From the NCBI GenBank assembly GCA_002305765.1, contig DBQU01000001.1, positions 38,978 to 102,977 of the forward strand: a stretch of 64,000 bases of DNA. Reading direction: 5' to 3'. Positions 26,002 through 34,941 of this stretch are shown piece by piece. Origin of the DNA: Deltaproteobacteria bacterium UBA1386. GTDB lineage: Bacteria > Desulfobacterota > Syntrophorhabdia > Syntrophorhabdales > Syntrophorhabdaceae. The position numbers and the translations under genes are program-made. The notes under the pieces were generated by a model. That model searched no databases, was not told where the DNA came from, and saw only the letters and a program-made list of their open reading frames with translations. Each line of letters starts with the position of its first letter. Within the stretch, counting starts at the first letter, position 1.

Positions 26002-26688
26002 CTAAAGATAATAATGTTTCGTCGGTTTCAGGTCCTGTGAGAACTCGTAGACGAGGGGTTTGCCCGTGGGTATCTCAAGGGCGGGGACGTCCTCGTCGGG
26101 GATGTTGTCGAGGTGCTTGACGAGAGAGCGCAGGCTGTTGCCGTGGGCCGATATGATGATCCTGGCGCCCCGCGCGAGAACGGGGACGATGGTCCCCTCC
26201 CAGTAGGGCATCACGCGAGCGGCAGTGTCTTTCAGGCTTTCGGAGACGGGCAGCTCTTCCGGGGCAAGGGCGTCGTACCGGGGGTCGTTGCCGCAGAAAC
26301 GCTTGTCCCGTCGCTCAAGGGGGGGAGGGGGCACATCGTAACTGCGCCGCCACAGGCGGACCTGTTCTTCTCCGTACTCGACCGCCGTCTCCGCCTTGTT
26401 GAGGCCCTGCAGGGCCCCGTAATGGCGTTCGTTCAGTCTCCAGGATTTGCGCTGTGGTATCCACATGCGGTCGAGCTCTTCGAGGACGATCCAGAGGGTC
26501 CGTATGGCCCTCTTCAGCACCGATGTGAAGGCCACGTCGAAGATGAAACCGGCCTCTCTCAGCGCACGTCCGGCCTGCCGGGCCTCTTCAACTCCCCTCT
26601 CGGAGAGGTCGATATCCGTCCAGCCCGTGAACCTGTTCTCCAGGTTCCACTGGCTTTCCCCATGCCGCAGCAAAACGATCCGTGTCAT
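26002..26688 (-). CDS. gpmA: 2,3-bisphosphoglycerate-dependent phosphoglycerate mutase
   Basis: A 228-residue histidine phosphatase fold enzyme of glycolysis/gluconeogenesis, interconverting 3- and 2-phosphoglycerate. The phospho-His motif LLRHGESQWN is at the N terminus, followed by FTGWTDIDLSERG, LNERHYGALQGLNK and the second catalytic His in SAHGNSLRSLVKHL. Length and motifs are those of GpmA rather than a general phosphatase. It lies 19 bp downstream of the TraB/GumN gene on the same strand. Confidence 0.95.
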   Translation of the reverse strand: MTRIVLLRHGESQWNLENRFTGWTDIDLSERGVEEARQAGRALREAGFIFDVAFTSVLKRAIRTLWIVLEELDRMWIPQRKSWRLNERHYGALQGLNKAETAVEYGEEQVRLWRRSYDVPPPPLERRDKRFCGNDPRYDALAPEELPVSESLKDTAARVMPYWEGTIVPVLARGARIIISAHGNSLRSLVKHLDNIPDEDVPALEIPTGKPLVYEFSQDLKPTKHYYL

Positions 26689-26707
26689 GTATGACGCTCC
26701 TTCATTA

Positions 26708-27604
26708 TTATAATTGTTCCACCGTGAACCCCTCTTTTCTCAGAAGCTCCACTATCCCTTTGTCGCCCACGAGGTGTGCCGCTCCCACGACCACGAACAC
26801 GCATCCCGAGGATCCAAGGTGCAGGGCGATCTTCTTCGCCATGTTCCTGTTGCGTTCCGTCAGGATCTTCCGGTGGATCACCTTCAGGCTCTCGTCTTCA
26901 CCTACCGACTTCTCGAGGAGCTCGGCGATCAGGTCGCTGTCACCCGTTGTCCAGGCGGCCATCAGTCTGTCGACCTGCTGCACGAGGGAGCTGAGGTCTT
27001 TCAGCGCATAGAGGAGAAAAGACTCCTGCTCCTTGTCGGGGAGCCTTGCCAGAAGGTCGATCTGGTAGTCGATGGTTTCCAGCTCCACGACCTTTTTCCT
27101 GCCGGCCGCCCTTGTAAGGAAGTACTTGTCGATGCCGTAATGCGGATTGTAACCGGCCTTCATGAGCTCTATGGAGGACATCGTCATTGCGAGGAACCAC
27201 GGTCTCTGCCGGTCAAGGGATGCGACAGGGAACCCGAGGCGCGCGGCCTCGGCGGTGATGTAGGTGTATGTCTCGCGCGACACGTGGTTGGCGATGGAGT
27301 CGTTTCCCGTGTAGAAACCCTCGGCGCGGAGCTTCGCCAGGGTTTCCTGTCCTATATCGTTGATGTTTGCCTCAACGGCTATGGTGTCGGACCCGGCGAA
27401 GGCCTTCTCGATCACCGGGCTCAAGGGATAGGCGTCTCTCTTCATGAAGTGGACGGAACCGAGAAGGTACACCGTGGCCGTCTGAGTCTTCGCCTGCCAG
27501 AGGAAATGCTTCTCTCCTTCCGCCCGCGCGCGGGCCGGGATGACGACGGTGAAGAGGAGAAGGATGAGGATGACGGGCAGTGACCGGCGGATCGTCTTAT
27601 TCAT
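26708..27604 (-). CDS. Exported TraB/GumN family protein
   Basis: A 298-residue protein with a Sec-type signal peptide (residues 1-28, ending ARARA) followed by the TraB/GumN fold: FLWQAKTQTATVYLLGSVHF, an EANI segment, SLDRQRPWFLAM and the C-terminal VVGAAHLVGDKG. The GSVH and GAAH histidines are the proposed metal-binding residues of this putative peptidase family. I place the start at 27604, where GAGAGG precedes the ATG; the in-frame start at 27628 would add eight non-signal residues. It is presumably periplasmic. Confidence 0.87.
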   Translation of the reverse strand: MNKTIRRSLPVILILLLFTVVIPARARAEGEKHFLWQAKTQTATVYLLGSVHFMKRDAYPLSPVIEKAFAGSDTIAVEANINDIGQETLAKLRAEGFYTGNDSIANHVSRETYTYITAEAARLGFPVASLDRQRPWFLAMTMSSIELMKAGYNPHYGIDKYFLTRAAGRKKVVELETIDYQIDLLARLPDKEQESFLLYALKDLSSLVQQVDRLMAAWTTGDSDLIAELLEKSVGEDESLKVIHRKILTERNRNMAKKIALHLGSSGCVFVVVGAAHLVGDKGIVELLRKEGFTVEQL

Positions 27605-27685
27605 GGTGTCCTCTCGTAAGGTCGGCATGCCCGACCATTATAGCAGAAACGGGGCGGCCTTACAAAGGATGCGCGGAGTCCGCGG

Positions 27686-28735
27686 CTATCTCGATCCTCC
27701 GCCCGCCGACCTTTGCAGTTCTTTCAGATGCTCGATGCGCTTCGCCGTTTCGGGATGATCGGAGAAGACGCCCAGCTTGAGCGCACCGGGCTGGCTCGCG
27801 TCGAGCTTCTCCAGCATCTTCCGGAAGGGAACGGTCCCCTTGTCCCCCGCGATGAGAAAAGAGGCGGCCGCCTGGTCGGCCTCCCTCTCGAATTCCCGCG
27901 AGTAGCCGCTTTCTATGAGCAAGGTGGGAAGGAAAGCGGCAAAGCTGGTTATCGATGTCACGTCTCCCGAAAGAAGTGTGATGAGGAAGAAGACGCCGGT
28001 GCTCTGCAGAATGCTTCGCAGGGCATGTCGGTTCTTCACGTGGGCGATCTCGTGGGCGAAAATGCCGGCCAGTTCGTCATCGCTTTCAGAGAGGGAGACG
28101 AGCTCATCCGTAACGATGATGATCCCCGAAGGGAGCGCGAAGGCGTTGGCGCCGATCGTCTTCCCGGTCCGGAATTCCAGCCTGTAGCCGGTCGCCCCGC
28201 CGGGGTCGATGTTTCGGGCGACGTCTTCGAAAAGGCCCCTGATCTCATCCTGCCGCTCTGCGGTCAATCCGCTCGGTCCCAGAAAACGCGCGTCGAAGAT
28301 CTTGAGCGTGTTCGTGCTGGCCGAGGCCATGACCTCCGGGGGGATGATCCGGGCCACCCGCACCGACGCGTGCGGGATGGCGTAGTAGACGAGGGCGAAG
28401 ATGGCGAGGGCGAGACATACCATGCAGACCGCCACCATCTTCCAGCGGGACTCGAGGAAGTGGACGAGACCTGAGGAGCGGTTCACGCCCAGGCTGCGCT
28501 CCATCGTGCGCACCGCGTTGTGGTCGTATGTTTGAAGCAGGGGGCCTCCGGGCAGCCGAATGGACCGCTTTGTCCGGCCGACGGCAGGGTCGATGGAACA
28601 GTCGATGATCGATGCTCTCACCGCGGTGCCGTCCATCTCGTTCCCAAAGGCAAGGGTGACTCCGTCGAAATCGACGGTCACGGGCAGGGCCCGGGATGTC
28701 CTTCCATCGAAGAAATGAGCGTCGAAGCGTATCAT
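27686..28735 (-). CDS. M48-family metallopeptidase with membrane anchor
   Basis: A 349-residue protein with an N-terminal cytoplasmic beta domain (about 100 residues), one membrane helix (about 100-122) and an M48 catalytic domain: zinc motif HEIAHVKNRH, downstream glutamate in EFEREADQAA and ending DHPETAKRIEHL. A hydrophobic stretch follows the active site as in other M48 enzymes. It overlaps the DUF898 gene by ATGA; the M48/DUF898 pair is a recurrent bacterial arrangement, so the two probably act together at the membrane. Confidence 0.9.
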   Translation of the reverse strand: MIRFDAHFFDGRTSRALPVTVDFDGVTLAFGNEMDGTAVRASIIDCSIDPAVGRTKRSIRLPGGPLLQTYDHNAVRTMERSLGVNRSSGLVHFLESRWKMVAVCMVCLALAIFALVYYAIPHASVRVARIIPPEVMASASTNTLKIFDARFLGPSGLTAERQDEIRGLFEDVARNIDPGGATGYRLEFRTGKTIGANAFALPSGIIIVTDELVSLSESDDELAGIFAHEIAHVKNRHALRSILQSTGVFFLITLLSGDVTSITSFAAFLPTLLIESGYSREFEREADQAAASFLIAGDKGTVPFRKMLEKLDASQPGALKLGVFSDHPETAKRIEHLKELQRSAGGGSR

Positions 28736-29898
28736 AGGCCTATCTCTATACCGACGAAATCCGTAGCGGCATCGCCAACGGCCGTCGTATCCGAGGCATC
28801 GCGGGAAGCGAAACCGTCGAAGCCGCGGGAGGTGACCACGGCGAGGTTGTCAAGGATGTAGCGGGTGCGGCGTATCTTTGCCCAGGGGATGAGAAGGCCC
28901 AGCGAGCAGAGGATGGCCGCCATGTTGGTTATCCTTATAAAAAGGAGTCTTCGCGCCTTGAGGGTGCTCACGAACCGGACCTCTCCGAGGCGCGTCTTCT
29001 CCCAGCAGTGGTTCATCGTCATGGAGTAGACGAGCGCCTGAAGGGTGTAGAGGATGGTCGCCCCGAGGAGGTAGGTGAAGAAGAGGGAATAGATGACCTT
29101 GAGCGGTCCCCACTCTACGGCGGAACCCGTGGTAAGGCGGTGGACGCCGACGGCGGCAAGGGAGGACAGAGCGATGAAAACGATGATCCCCAGGACCACG
29201 GCGAAGAAGTAAGCCTTGTAGAAGGGCCCTTTGCGTCCGGCGAAGGAGCTTCCCGTCGTGCCGTATGCCAGATTGCCCAGGAAGAACCTTTTTTTGTAGA
29301 ACTGCCAGGCCGGGAAGAAGAGGAAGAGGGTAAAGGGGACGATGCCGGCAAAGAGAAGATACGTCTCGTAGCTTTCCCTGAGGGTGCCGCGAAAGTGAAA
29401 GCGGATGTTCCTGTAAGAGGTGTTGTGAGCGTTGAAACGCAGGGACTTGCAGACAAGGAAGGGGAAGATGAAGGTAAAGAGGATGAACAGAATGCCGGCG
29501 AAGGAGGGCTCGAACCGTTTCATCGAGACGTAGGCGATGAAGAGCGCCGCGATGATCATGTTCCCCCTCAGGATCGCCGCCGGTCTGCCGTGAAAGGTGA
29601 AGGGGTGACCTGCCAGGTTGATATTGGCCCATATGTACCGTCGGCTGCGCACCTTGGCCCAGGCGGCGTACACCCCCAGGGTGATGACGGTGAGGAAGAG
29701 GTTTACGATCCAGATCCTGAAATACTCACCCGTTATGGCGGTGAAGGCGAAGCGATACCGCACTTCTTCAGGCCTCCTCTCGGCCAGGTTGTCGTCCGTT
29801 TCCCGCGCGAAGGCGTCGTCTTTCGGACAATCCCGCCCCGGGCCCGGCGACAATGGGGCCTCGGTCAGGCGATCAGGTTCATTCGAGATGCGGCTCAC
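28732..29898 (-). CDS. DUF898 (YjgN-like) membrane protein
   Basis: A 388-residue integral membrane protein with about six to eight helices. Family landmarks are FTAITGEYFRIWIVNLFLTV, LGVYAAWAKVRSRRY near the start and a second half with LGLLIPWAKIRRTRYILDNL, an internal duplication typical of DUF898. A GTG start follows GGAGG-like sequence. A TATAAT-like -10 (minus strand, 29935-29940) lies upstream. Function is unknown; it is coupled to the M48 peptidase. Confidence 0.85.
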   Translation of the reverse strand: MSRISNEPDRLTEAPLSPGPGRDCPKDDAFARETDDNLAERRPEEVRYRFAFTAITGEYFRIWIVNLFLTVITLGVYAAWAKVRSRRYIWANINLAGHPFTFHGRPAAILRGNMIIAALFIAYVSMKRFEPSFAGILFILFTFIFPFLVCKSLRFNAHNTSYRNIRFHFRGTLRESYETYLLFAGIVPFTLFLFFPAWQFYKKRFFLGNLAYGTTGSSFAGRKGPFYKAYFFAVVLGIIVFIALSSLAAVGVHRLTTGSAVEWGPLKVIYSLFFTYLLGATILYTLQALVYSMTMNHCWEKTRLGEVRFVSTLKARRLLFIRITNMAAILCSLGLLIPWAKIRRTRYILDNLAVVTSRGFDGFASRDASDTTAVGDAATDFVGIEIGL

Positions 29899-30032
29899 CC
29901 TCGGGTACGTTCCTCCGGTATTATCGGTCCGTTTATTATAAACGTGGGTGACGGAATTAAAAAGGATTTTCTCGGTGCGCCGAAGATCGGCCCGATACCG
30001 CGTCCCGAGTGTCCCGGCATGCGCCGGAGAGT

Positions 30033-30061
30033 TTGACAGAAAGACCTTTCGTGGGTATCTG
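30033..30061 (+). promoter_or_regulatory. Sigma-70-type promoter of the Ku/LigD operon
   Basis: TTGACA (30033-30038), 17-base spacer and TATCTG (30056-30061), directly ahead of a strong AGGGAGG ribosome site and the first Ku gene. No recognisable LexA-type operator overlaps it. Confidence 0.55.
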
Positions 30062-30084
30062 TTCTAGATAAGGGAGGTGGACCC

Positions 30085-30855
30085 ATGGTATCGCGGGCCC
30101 TCTGGAAAGGACAGATCCATTTCGGCGATTTCGACGTTCCGGTAAAGCTGCACACCGCGGTCAGGGAGCAGCGGATACAATTTCATCTCCTTCACAGTCG
30201 CGATCATGTGCGGCTCAGGCAGCACATGCTGTGTGCCTATGAAAAGGTGCCCGTGCCCCGGGAGGAGCAGGTCCGTGGTTTTGAAGTGGGTGAGGGGAGG
30301 TACATCATCGTTGACGACGATGAACTGGAGCGCCTTGAGCCGGAGGGCAACAGGACGATAGAGATCCATGATTTCGTGAGGGGCGGGCAGATAGACCCGC
30401 TTTACTTCGACCGGGTCTATTATCTGGCGCCCGACGTGATGCTGCGGGGATACCGGGCCCTCGCCGAAGCACTCGGAGAAACGGGTATGGAGGGTATATG
30501 TACCTGGACCATGAGGAAACGATCCTACCTTGGATCCCTGGCGGCAAAGGGGAAAGCCATGAGGCTGATCACTCTGCGCCATGCGGATGAGGTCATAGAC
30601 GCGGGATCTCTCGATCTGCCCGTGACCGGCTTGTCCGACAGGGAACTCGAGGCGGGGGTCAATCTGGTCACTGCCCTGTCAGCCCCTTTTCAGCCGGAGA
30701 AGTTCAAAAATGACCATCAGAAGAAACTCCGGGAGTTGATCGACAGAAAAGCCGCGGGAGAGAAGATATCCATCCTGCGCCCCAGACAACGCAGGGCCAC
30801 CCCACCGGACAGGCTCCTGGAAACACTGGAAGCGAGCCTGAAAAAGGCGGTGTGA
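30085..30855 (+). CDS. ku: Ku-family DNA end-binding protein, first copy
   Basis: A 256-residue bacterial Ku: it opens with RALWKGQIHFGDFDVPVKLH, and contains VRGFEVGEGRYIIVDDDEL, the DFV...IDPLYFDRVYYL core and MRLITLRHADEV. It binds broken DNA ends and recruits LigD. Compared with the second copy it is more divergent at the N terminus (QIHFGDF instead of TITFSLV). A strong ribosome site lies 7 bases before the ATG. It is the first gene of a tight operon with a second Ku, a LigD polymerase and a LigD esterase-ligase. Confidence 0.93.
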   Translation: MVSRALWKGQIHFGDFDVPVKLHTAVREQRIQFHLLHSRDHVRLRQHMLCAYEKVPVPREEQVRGFEVGEGRYIIVDDDELERLEPEGNRTIEIHDFVRGGQIDPLYFDRVYYLAPDVMLRGYRALAEALGETGMEGICTWTMRKRSYLGSLAAKGKAMRLITLRHADEVIDAGSLDLPVTGLSDRELEAGVNLVTALSAPFQPEKFKNDHQKKLRELIDRKAAGEKISILRPRQRRATPPDRLLETLEASLKKAV

Positions 30856-30877
30856 GAACGGGTAGAAGGGAGGCCGC

Positions 30878-31669
30878 ATGGCACTGCAATCCATCTGGAC
30901 GGGAACGATCACTTTCAGCCTCGTGGCAATACCGGTGCGGTTGGTGAAGGCCGTCCGGCCCGACCGCATCTCCTTTCGCATGCTTCACGCAAAGGACTAT
31001 TCCCCTCTCATAAGGGCGTTCTACTGCCCGGACGAGGACAGGATGGTTCCTCCCGGGGAGATCGTGCGGGGATACGAGGTGGGACCGGAACAGTACATCG
31101 AGGTGACCGAAGATGAGCTCGATTCCGTTTCGCCCGAGCGCAGCCGCACCATCGAGATAATGGACTTTGTCGACGTGAGCGACGTTGATCCCCTGTATTA
31201 TGACCGGCCCTACTATCTCGCTCCTGGCAGGGGAGGGGAAAAGGCGTACGGACTTCTCGTCCAGGTGATGCTCCGGACGAACAGGGGCGGCATCGCGAAG
31301 TTCGTTCTTGGCGAGAGGGAACATCTCGTCCTCCTGAGGGTTTCGGGTGCGGCCCTTTCACTCGTTACCCTTCACTACAGCGATGAGGTCGTGCCCGCGG
31401 CGGAAACGGTGCCCGAAGAAAAAGAAGAGGGCGGGGTGGAGGAAGAGAAGGACCGGATGGCCCGAACCATCCGCCGGATGGAGGCCAGATTCGATCCCGC
31501 CAGGTACCGCGACGACCGCAGGAGGAAGATCATGGCCCTTCTCGGAAGGAAGGAGGAGGTCGAGGCCCCTGTCGAGGCACCTACCTCTTTCGAGGATACG
31601 CAGGAGGGCCCCGGCGACCTGGTGGCCGTCCTTCAGGAGAGCGTGCGCAAGCTTAAAGGTGTCCGATGA
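30878..31669 (+). CDS. ku: Ku-family DNA end-binding protein, second copy
   Basis: A 263-residue Ku beginning MALQSIWTGTITFSLVAIPV, the canonical bacterial form, with VRGYEVGPEQYIEVTEDELD and DVDPLYYDRPYYLAP. An acidic, lysine-containing insert (EEKEEGGVEEEKD, about residue 188) precedes a basic C-terminal segment. Bacterial Ku normally acts as a homodimer; two tandem, clearly different copies raise the possibility of a heterodimer or of division of labour. It overlaps the LigD polymerase gene by ATGA. Confidence 0.94.
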   Translation: MALQSIWTGTITFSLVAIPVRLVKAVRPDRISFRMLHAKDYSPLIRAFYCPDEDRMVPPGEIVRGYEVGPEQYIEVTEDELDSVSPERSRTIEIMDFVDVSDVDPLYYDRPYYLAPGRGGEKAYGLLVQVMLRTNRGGIAKFVLGEREHLVLLRVSGAALSLVTLHYSDEVVPAAETVPEEKEEGGVEEEKDRMARTIRRMEARFDPARYRDDRRRKIMALLGRKEEVEAPVEAPTSFEDTQEGPGDLVAVLQESVRKLKGVR

Positions 31670-32571
31670 AGAGGATCGCGGCCCGCATCGGCGAAAGAGT
31701 AGTGTCCCTTTCCAACCTGGATAAAGACCTCTATCCGTCGTATGGTTTCACGAAGGCCGATGTTCTCGAGTACTATCGCCGCATCTCACCATGCATCCTG
31801 CCCCACCTCAGGGACAGGGCCCTCACGCTGAAGCGCTATCCCGACGGCATCGGGGGCGATCATTTTTTTGAGAAACGCTGTCCCGCTCATCGCCCCGGGT
31901 GGGTCGAAACGGCAAACATACCTCAATCCGGCGGGGAGGAGATGACGGTGTGCCTCGTCAACGGGCTCCATACCCTCATGTGGGTGGAGAACCTTGCCTC
32001 CCTGGAACTCCACGTGCCCCTGGCAAGGGTGTCAACTCCGGGGATACCCGACTCCATGGTCTTTGACCTCGACCCGGGAGAAGGTGCGGATGTTATCGAT
32101 TGCGGACACATCGCCCTGGCACTGAGGGATATCCTCGGAGACCTGGGGCTTGAATGTTTTGTGAAGACTTCCGGCAAGAAGGGCCTCCACGTTTATGTTC
32201 CCCTCAATCGGGAGGAAACGACCTTCGATGACACGAGGAGATTCTCGAAGACCCTCGCGCAGGTCCTTGAGCGTAGCTATCCCCAAAAGGTCACCTCGGT
32301 GATGGCGAAGGACGCAAGAAAGGGCAGAGTCTTCATAAACTGGTCCCAGAACGGTCCATCGAATACGACAGTCTGCGTGTATTCCCTGCGGGCCCGCGAA
32401 AGCCCCACGGTATCCCTTCCCCTTGCATGGGGGGAGATCGAAAGGCTCACGCGGCAGGCCGACCCCGGTGAGTTTCAGTTCATCCATTCAGACGCGCTTC
32501 AGAGGGCCGAAAGGGACGGCGACCTTTTCTCGGGCCTCCTTGAGTTGAGGCAAACATTGCCCGGTTTTTGA
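31666..32571 (+). CDS. ligD: LigD-type primase/polymerase, stand-alone
   Basis: A 301-residue AEP-superfamily polymerase equal to the POL domain of LigD: LDKDLYPSYGFTKADVLEYY near the start, metal-binding DLD in VFDLDPGEGAD, KTSGKKGLHVYVPL and a terminal LPLAWGEIERL region. It would fill gaps and add nucleotides at broken ends. In most bacteria this domain is fused to esterase and ligase domains; here it is a separate gene ending 1 bp before the esterase-ligase gene. Confidence 0.93.
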   Translation: MKRIAARIGERVVSLSNLDKDLYPSYGFTKADVLEYYRRISPCILPHLRDRALTLKRYPDGIGGDHFFEKRCPAHRPGWVETANIPQSGGEEMTVCLVNGLHTLMWVENLASLELHVPLARVSTPGIPDSMVFDLDPGEGADVIDCGHIALALRDILGDLGLECFVKTSGKKGLHVYVPLNREETTFDDTRRFSKTLAQVLERSYPQKVTSVMAKDARKGRVFINWSQNGPSNTTVCVYSLRARESPTVSLPLAWGEIERLTRQADPGEFQFIHSDALQRAERDGDLFSGLLELRQTLPGF

Positions 32572-32572
32572 T

Positions 32573-34201
32573 ATGTCACTCGAGGACTACAAATCGAAAC
32601 GCAGATTTCCGGGAACACCCGAGCCTGGGCCGGACACCCCTGCCCGGGCCGGGAGGCTTGTCTTTGTCGTCCACAAACACGCCGCCCGCAGTCTCCATTA
32701 CGACCTCAGGCTGGAGATGGGGGGCGTCCTCAAGAGCTGGGCCGTGCCGAAAGGCCCGTCCCTCGATCCTTCCGTAAAAAGACTGGCCGTGATGGTCGAG
32801 GACCATCCCTTCGACTACAAGGATTTCGAAGGCATCATCCCCGAGGGCAATTACGGCGCGGGGAGCGTTATCATCTGGGACAGGGGTTACTGGCGCCACC
32901 CGGGGGACGCTTCGGGCACGGCGAGCGAGAGGGCCCTTGCGGAGGGCCTTGATAAGGGGAACCTGAAGTTCGTCCTGGAAGGGGAGAAGCTGAAAGGAGA
33001 ATTTGCCCTCGTGAGGACCGGCAGGGATGGGGGAAGATCATGGCTTCTCATAAAGAAGAGGGACCTTCACGCCGTCGGCGGGGATGTTGCCGATCAGAGT
33101 CGCTCCGTCGTTTCGCACAGGAGCCTCGAGGATGTGTCGGAAGGCGAGCAAAGAAGTTCCCGGCGCCGCAGAAAGAAGGAGCAGATCCGGCTCGGAGAGG
33201 CGATGGAGGAGGAAGATCTCACCGGCACCCCCGTGGCGCCCATGCCGGGCCACGTGAGACCCATGCTCGCGGCCCTTTCGAGAGAGCCTTTCGACGATGA
33301 GGACTGGATCTTCGAGATCAAATGGGATGGGTACAGGGCGCTGGCCGAACTCAGGGACGGGAAGGTCTCCCTGTATTCGCGCAACATGCTTTCGTTGAAC
33401 GAAAGGTTCGCCCCCGTGCGGGATGCCTTGATGAAGATCCCCTTCGATGCCCTTCTCGACGGAGAGATCGTGGTTGTGGATGACGAGGGACGCCCGGATT
33501 TCCAGATGCTCCAGGACTACAGGAGGTCAGGGAAGGGCCATCTTCTCTACTATGTCTTCGATCTCCTCCATTTTCAGGGGCACGACCTCACGGGTCTGCC
33601 CCTCATCAGGAGAAAGGAAATATTGAAGAAGGTTCTGCCGTCCCTTCCCGGCATCCGGTTCAATGATCACGTCGAGAGGGATGGCGTCCTCTTCTTCAAG
33701 GTCGCCCGGGAAAGAGGGCTCGAGGGGATCGTTGCAAAGAACAGGCACAGCACCTACCACGCGGGCACCAGGAGCCCCCGGTGGCTCAAGGTGAAAACTC
33801 GGATGGCGCAGGAGGCGGTGATCGCCGGATTCACAGAGCCGGCAGGCGCGAGGAAATACTTCGGGGCCCTCGTCCTCGGGGTCTATGAAGGAGACGATCT
33901 CGTTCACATAGGTCAGACGGGGGGAGGGTTCAGTGAAAGAACATTGAGGGAGATCCGCGGGAAGCTGGACCCTCTCGTCCGCCGGACCTGCCCTTTCACG
34001 GTGGAGCCGAGGACGACACGGCCGGTCACGTGGGTGGAACCCGAGCTTGTCTGCGAGGTCCTTTTTCACGGTTGGACGAGAGAGGGTCTCATGAGACAGC
34101 CGACGTTCCTCAGGATGCGCGAGGACAAGGAGCCCCGTGAGGCGGTCCGGGAGGGGACCCGGTCCGCCGGGGAGGCAAAAGAAAGAGGTGGCGGAACATG
34201 A
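32573..34201 (+). CDS. ligD: LigD 3'-phosphoesterase + ATP-dependent DNA ligase
   Basis: A 542-residue protein. Residues 1-160 form the 3'-phosphoesterase domain (VVHKHAARSLHYDLRLEMGG, EDHPFDYKDFEGIIPEGNYG). A charged linker of about 60 residues follows. Residues 230-540 form an ATP-dependent ligase with the nucleotidyl-lysine in EIKWDGYR, DGEIVVVDDEG, GLEGIVAKN and WLKVK, then the OB-fold end. It seals ends held by Ku. Together with the separate polymerase this reconstitutes LigD as two polypeptides. The gene overlaps the DUF72 gene by ATGA. Confidence 0.94.
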   Translation: MSLEDYKSKRRFPGTPEPGPDTPARAGRLVFVVHKHAARSLHYDLRLEMGGVLKSWAVPKGPSLDPSVKRLAVMVEDHPFDYKDFEGIIPEGNYGAGSVIIWDRGYWRHPGDASGTASERALAEGLDKGNLKFVLEGEKLKGEFALVRTGRDGGRSWLLIKKRDLHAVGGDVADQSRSVVSHRSLEDVSEGEQRSSRRRRKKEQIRLGEAMEEEDLTGTPVAPMPGHVRPMLAALSREPFDDEDWIFEIKWDGYRALAELRDGKVSLYSRNMLSLNERFAPVRDALMKIPFDALLDGEIVVVDDEGRPDFQMLQDYRRSGKGHLLYYVFDLLHFQGHDLTGLPLIRRKEILKKVLPSLPGIRFNDHVERDGVLFFKVARERGLEGIVAKNRHSTYHAGTRSPRWLKVKTRMAQEAVIAGFTEPAGARKYFGALVLGVYEGDDLVHIGQTGGGFSERTLREIRGKLDPLVRRTCPFTVEPRTTRPVTWVEPELVCEVLFHGWTREGLMRQPTFLRMREDKEPREAVREGTRSAGEAKERGGGT

Positions 34202-34941
34202 AGATCCTTACGGGTACCAGTGGCTTCAGTTACGACGAATGGAAAGGGGAGTTCTACCCGGCGCGTATAACGGGGAAGGAGATGCTACGCTACTACTCGG
34301 CCCGTTTCAGAACCGTGGAGGTCAACAACACCTTCTACCGTATGCCGACGGAGAGGCTCCTCACATCCTGGGCGGAAGAGGTCCCCGATGGGTTTATCTT
34401 CGCCATGAAGGCGCCGCGGGTGATAACCCACGTGAAGGGGCTTAAGGATGTGGAGGAGGAGATGGACCACCTTTTCAGGATGCTCTCGGTGCTGGGCGCT
34501 CGCCTCGGCCCCGTTCTGTTCCAGTTCCCGGCGACCTTCCACGTCGATCCCGCAGTCCTCGAGGACCATGTGGACCTCATCCCTCCCGGGCTTTCCTGTG
34601 CCTTCGAGTTTCGGAGTCCGTCGGGACTTCACCCGCGGATACCGGACATCCTCGCCGGCTCCGGATGTACCCTCTGCATTTCCGATTCCGATGAGAATCC
34701 CGTGGAGATGATCCCACAGGTGCCCTGGGGATATCTGCGTCTTCGCCGCGGCGCCTACAGTGAGGCTGGGTTGTCGCGGTGGCTTGAGAAGATAGGCTCC
34801 CAGGATTGGAACAGGGCGTTTGTCTATTTCAAGCATGGCGAGGGTGCAGGGAGCCCGGGAGCGGCGATGCGGTTCGATGAACTCGTGCGCAACGACAGGC
34901 GGCCGGCAGTCGCCGGTGGCACACCGGGCGATGGGACATGA
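34198..34941 (+). CDS. DUF72 family protein
   Basis: A 247-residue TIM-barrel-like DUF72 (YecE-like) protein: ILTGTSGFSYDEWKGEFYP at the start, VEVNNTFYRMP, FIFAMKAPRVITH, GPVLFQFPATFH and AFEFRSPS. The biochemical role is unknown; the barrel resembles xylose-isomerase-like enzymes. It overlaps both neighbours by ATGA, so it is co-translated with the end-joining genes, hinting at a link to DNA repair or nucleic-acid damage. The final 15 residues are glycine-rich and probably disordered. Confidence 0.9.
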   Translation: MKILTGTSGFSYDEWKGEFYPARITGKEMLRYYSARFRTVEVNNTFYRMPTERLLTSWAEEVPDGFIFAMKAPRVITHVKGLKDVEEEMDHLFRMLSVLGARLGPVLFQFPATFHVDPAVLEDHVDLIPPGLSCAFEFRSPSGLHPRIPDILAGSGCTLCISDSDENPVEMIPQVPWGYLRLRRGAYSEAGLSRWLEKIGSQDWNRAFVYFKHGEGAGSPGAAMRFDELVRNDRRPAVAGGTPGDGT

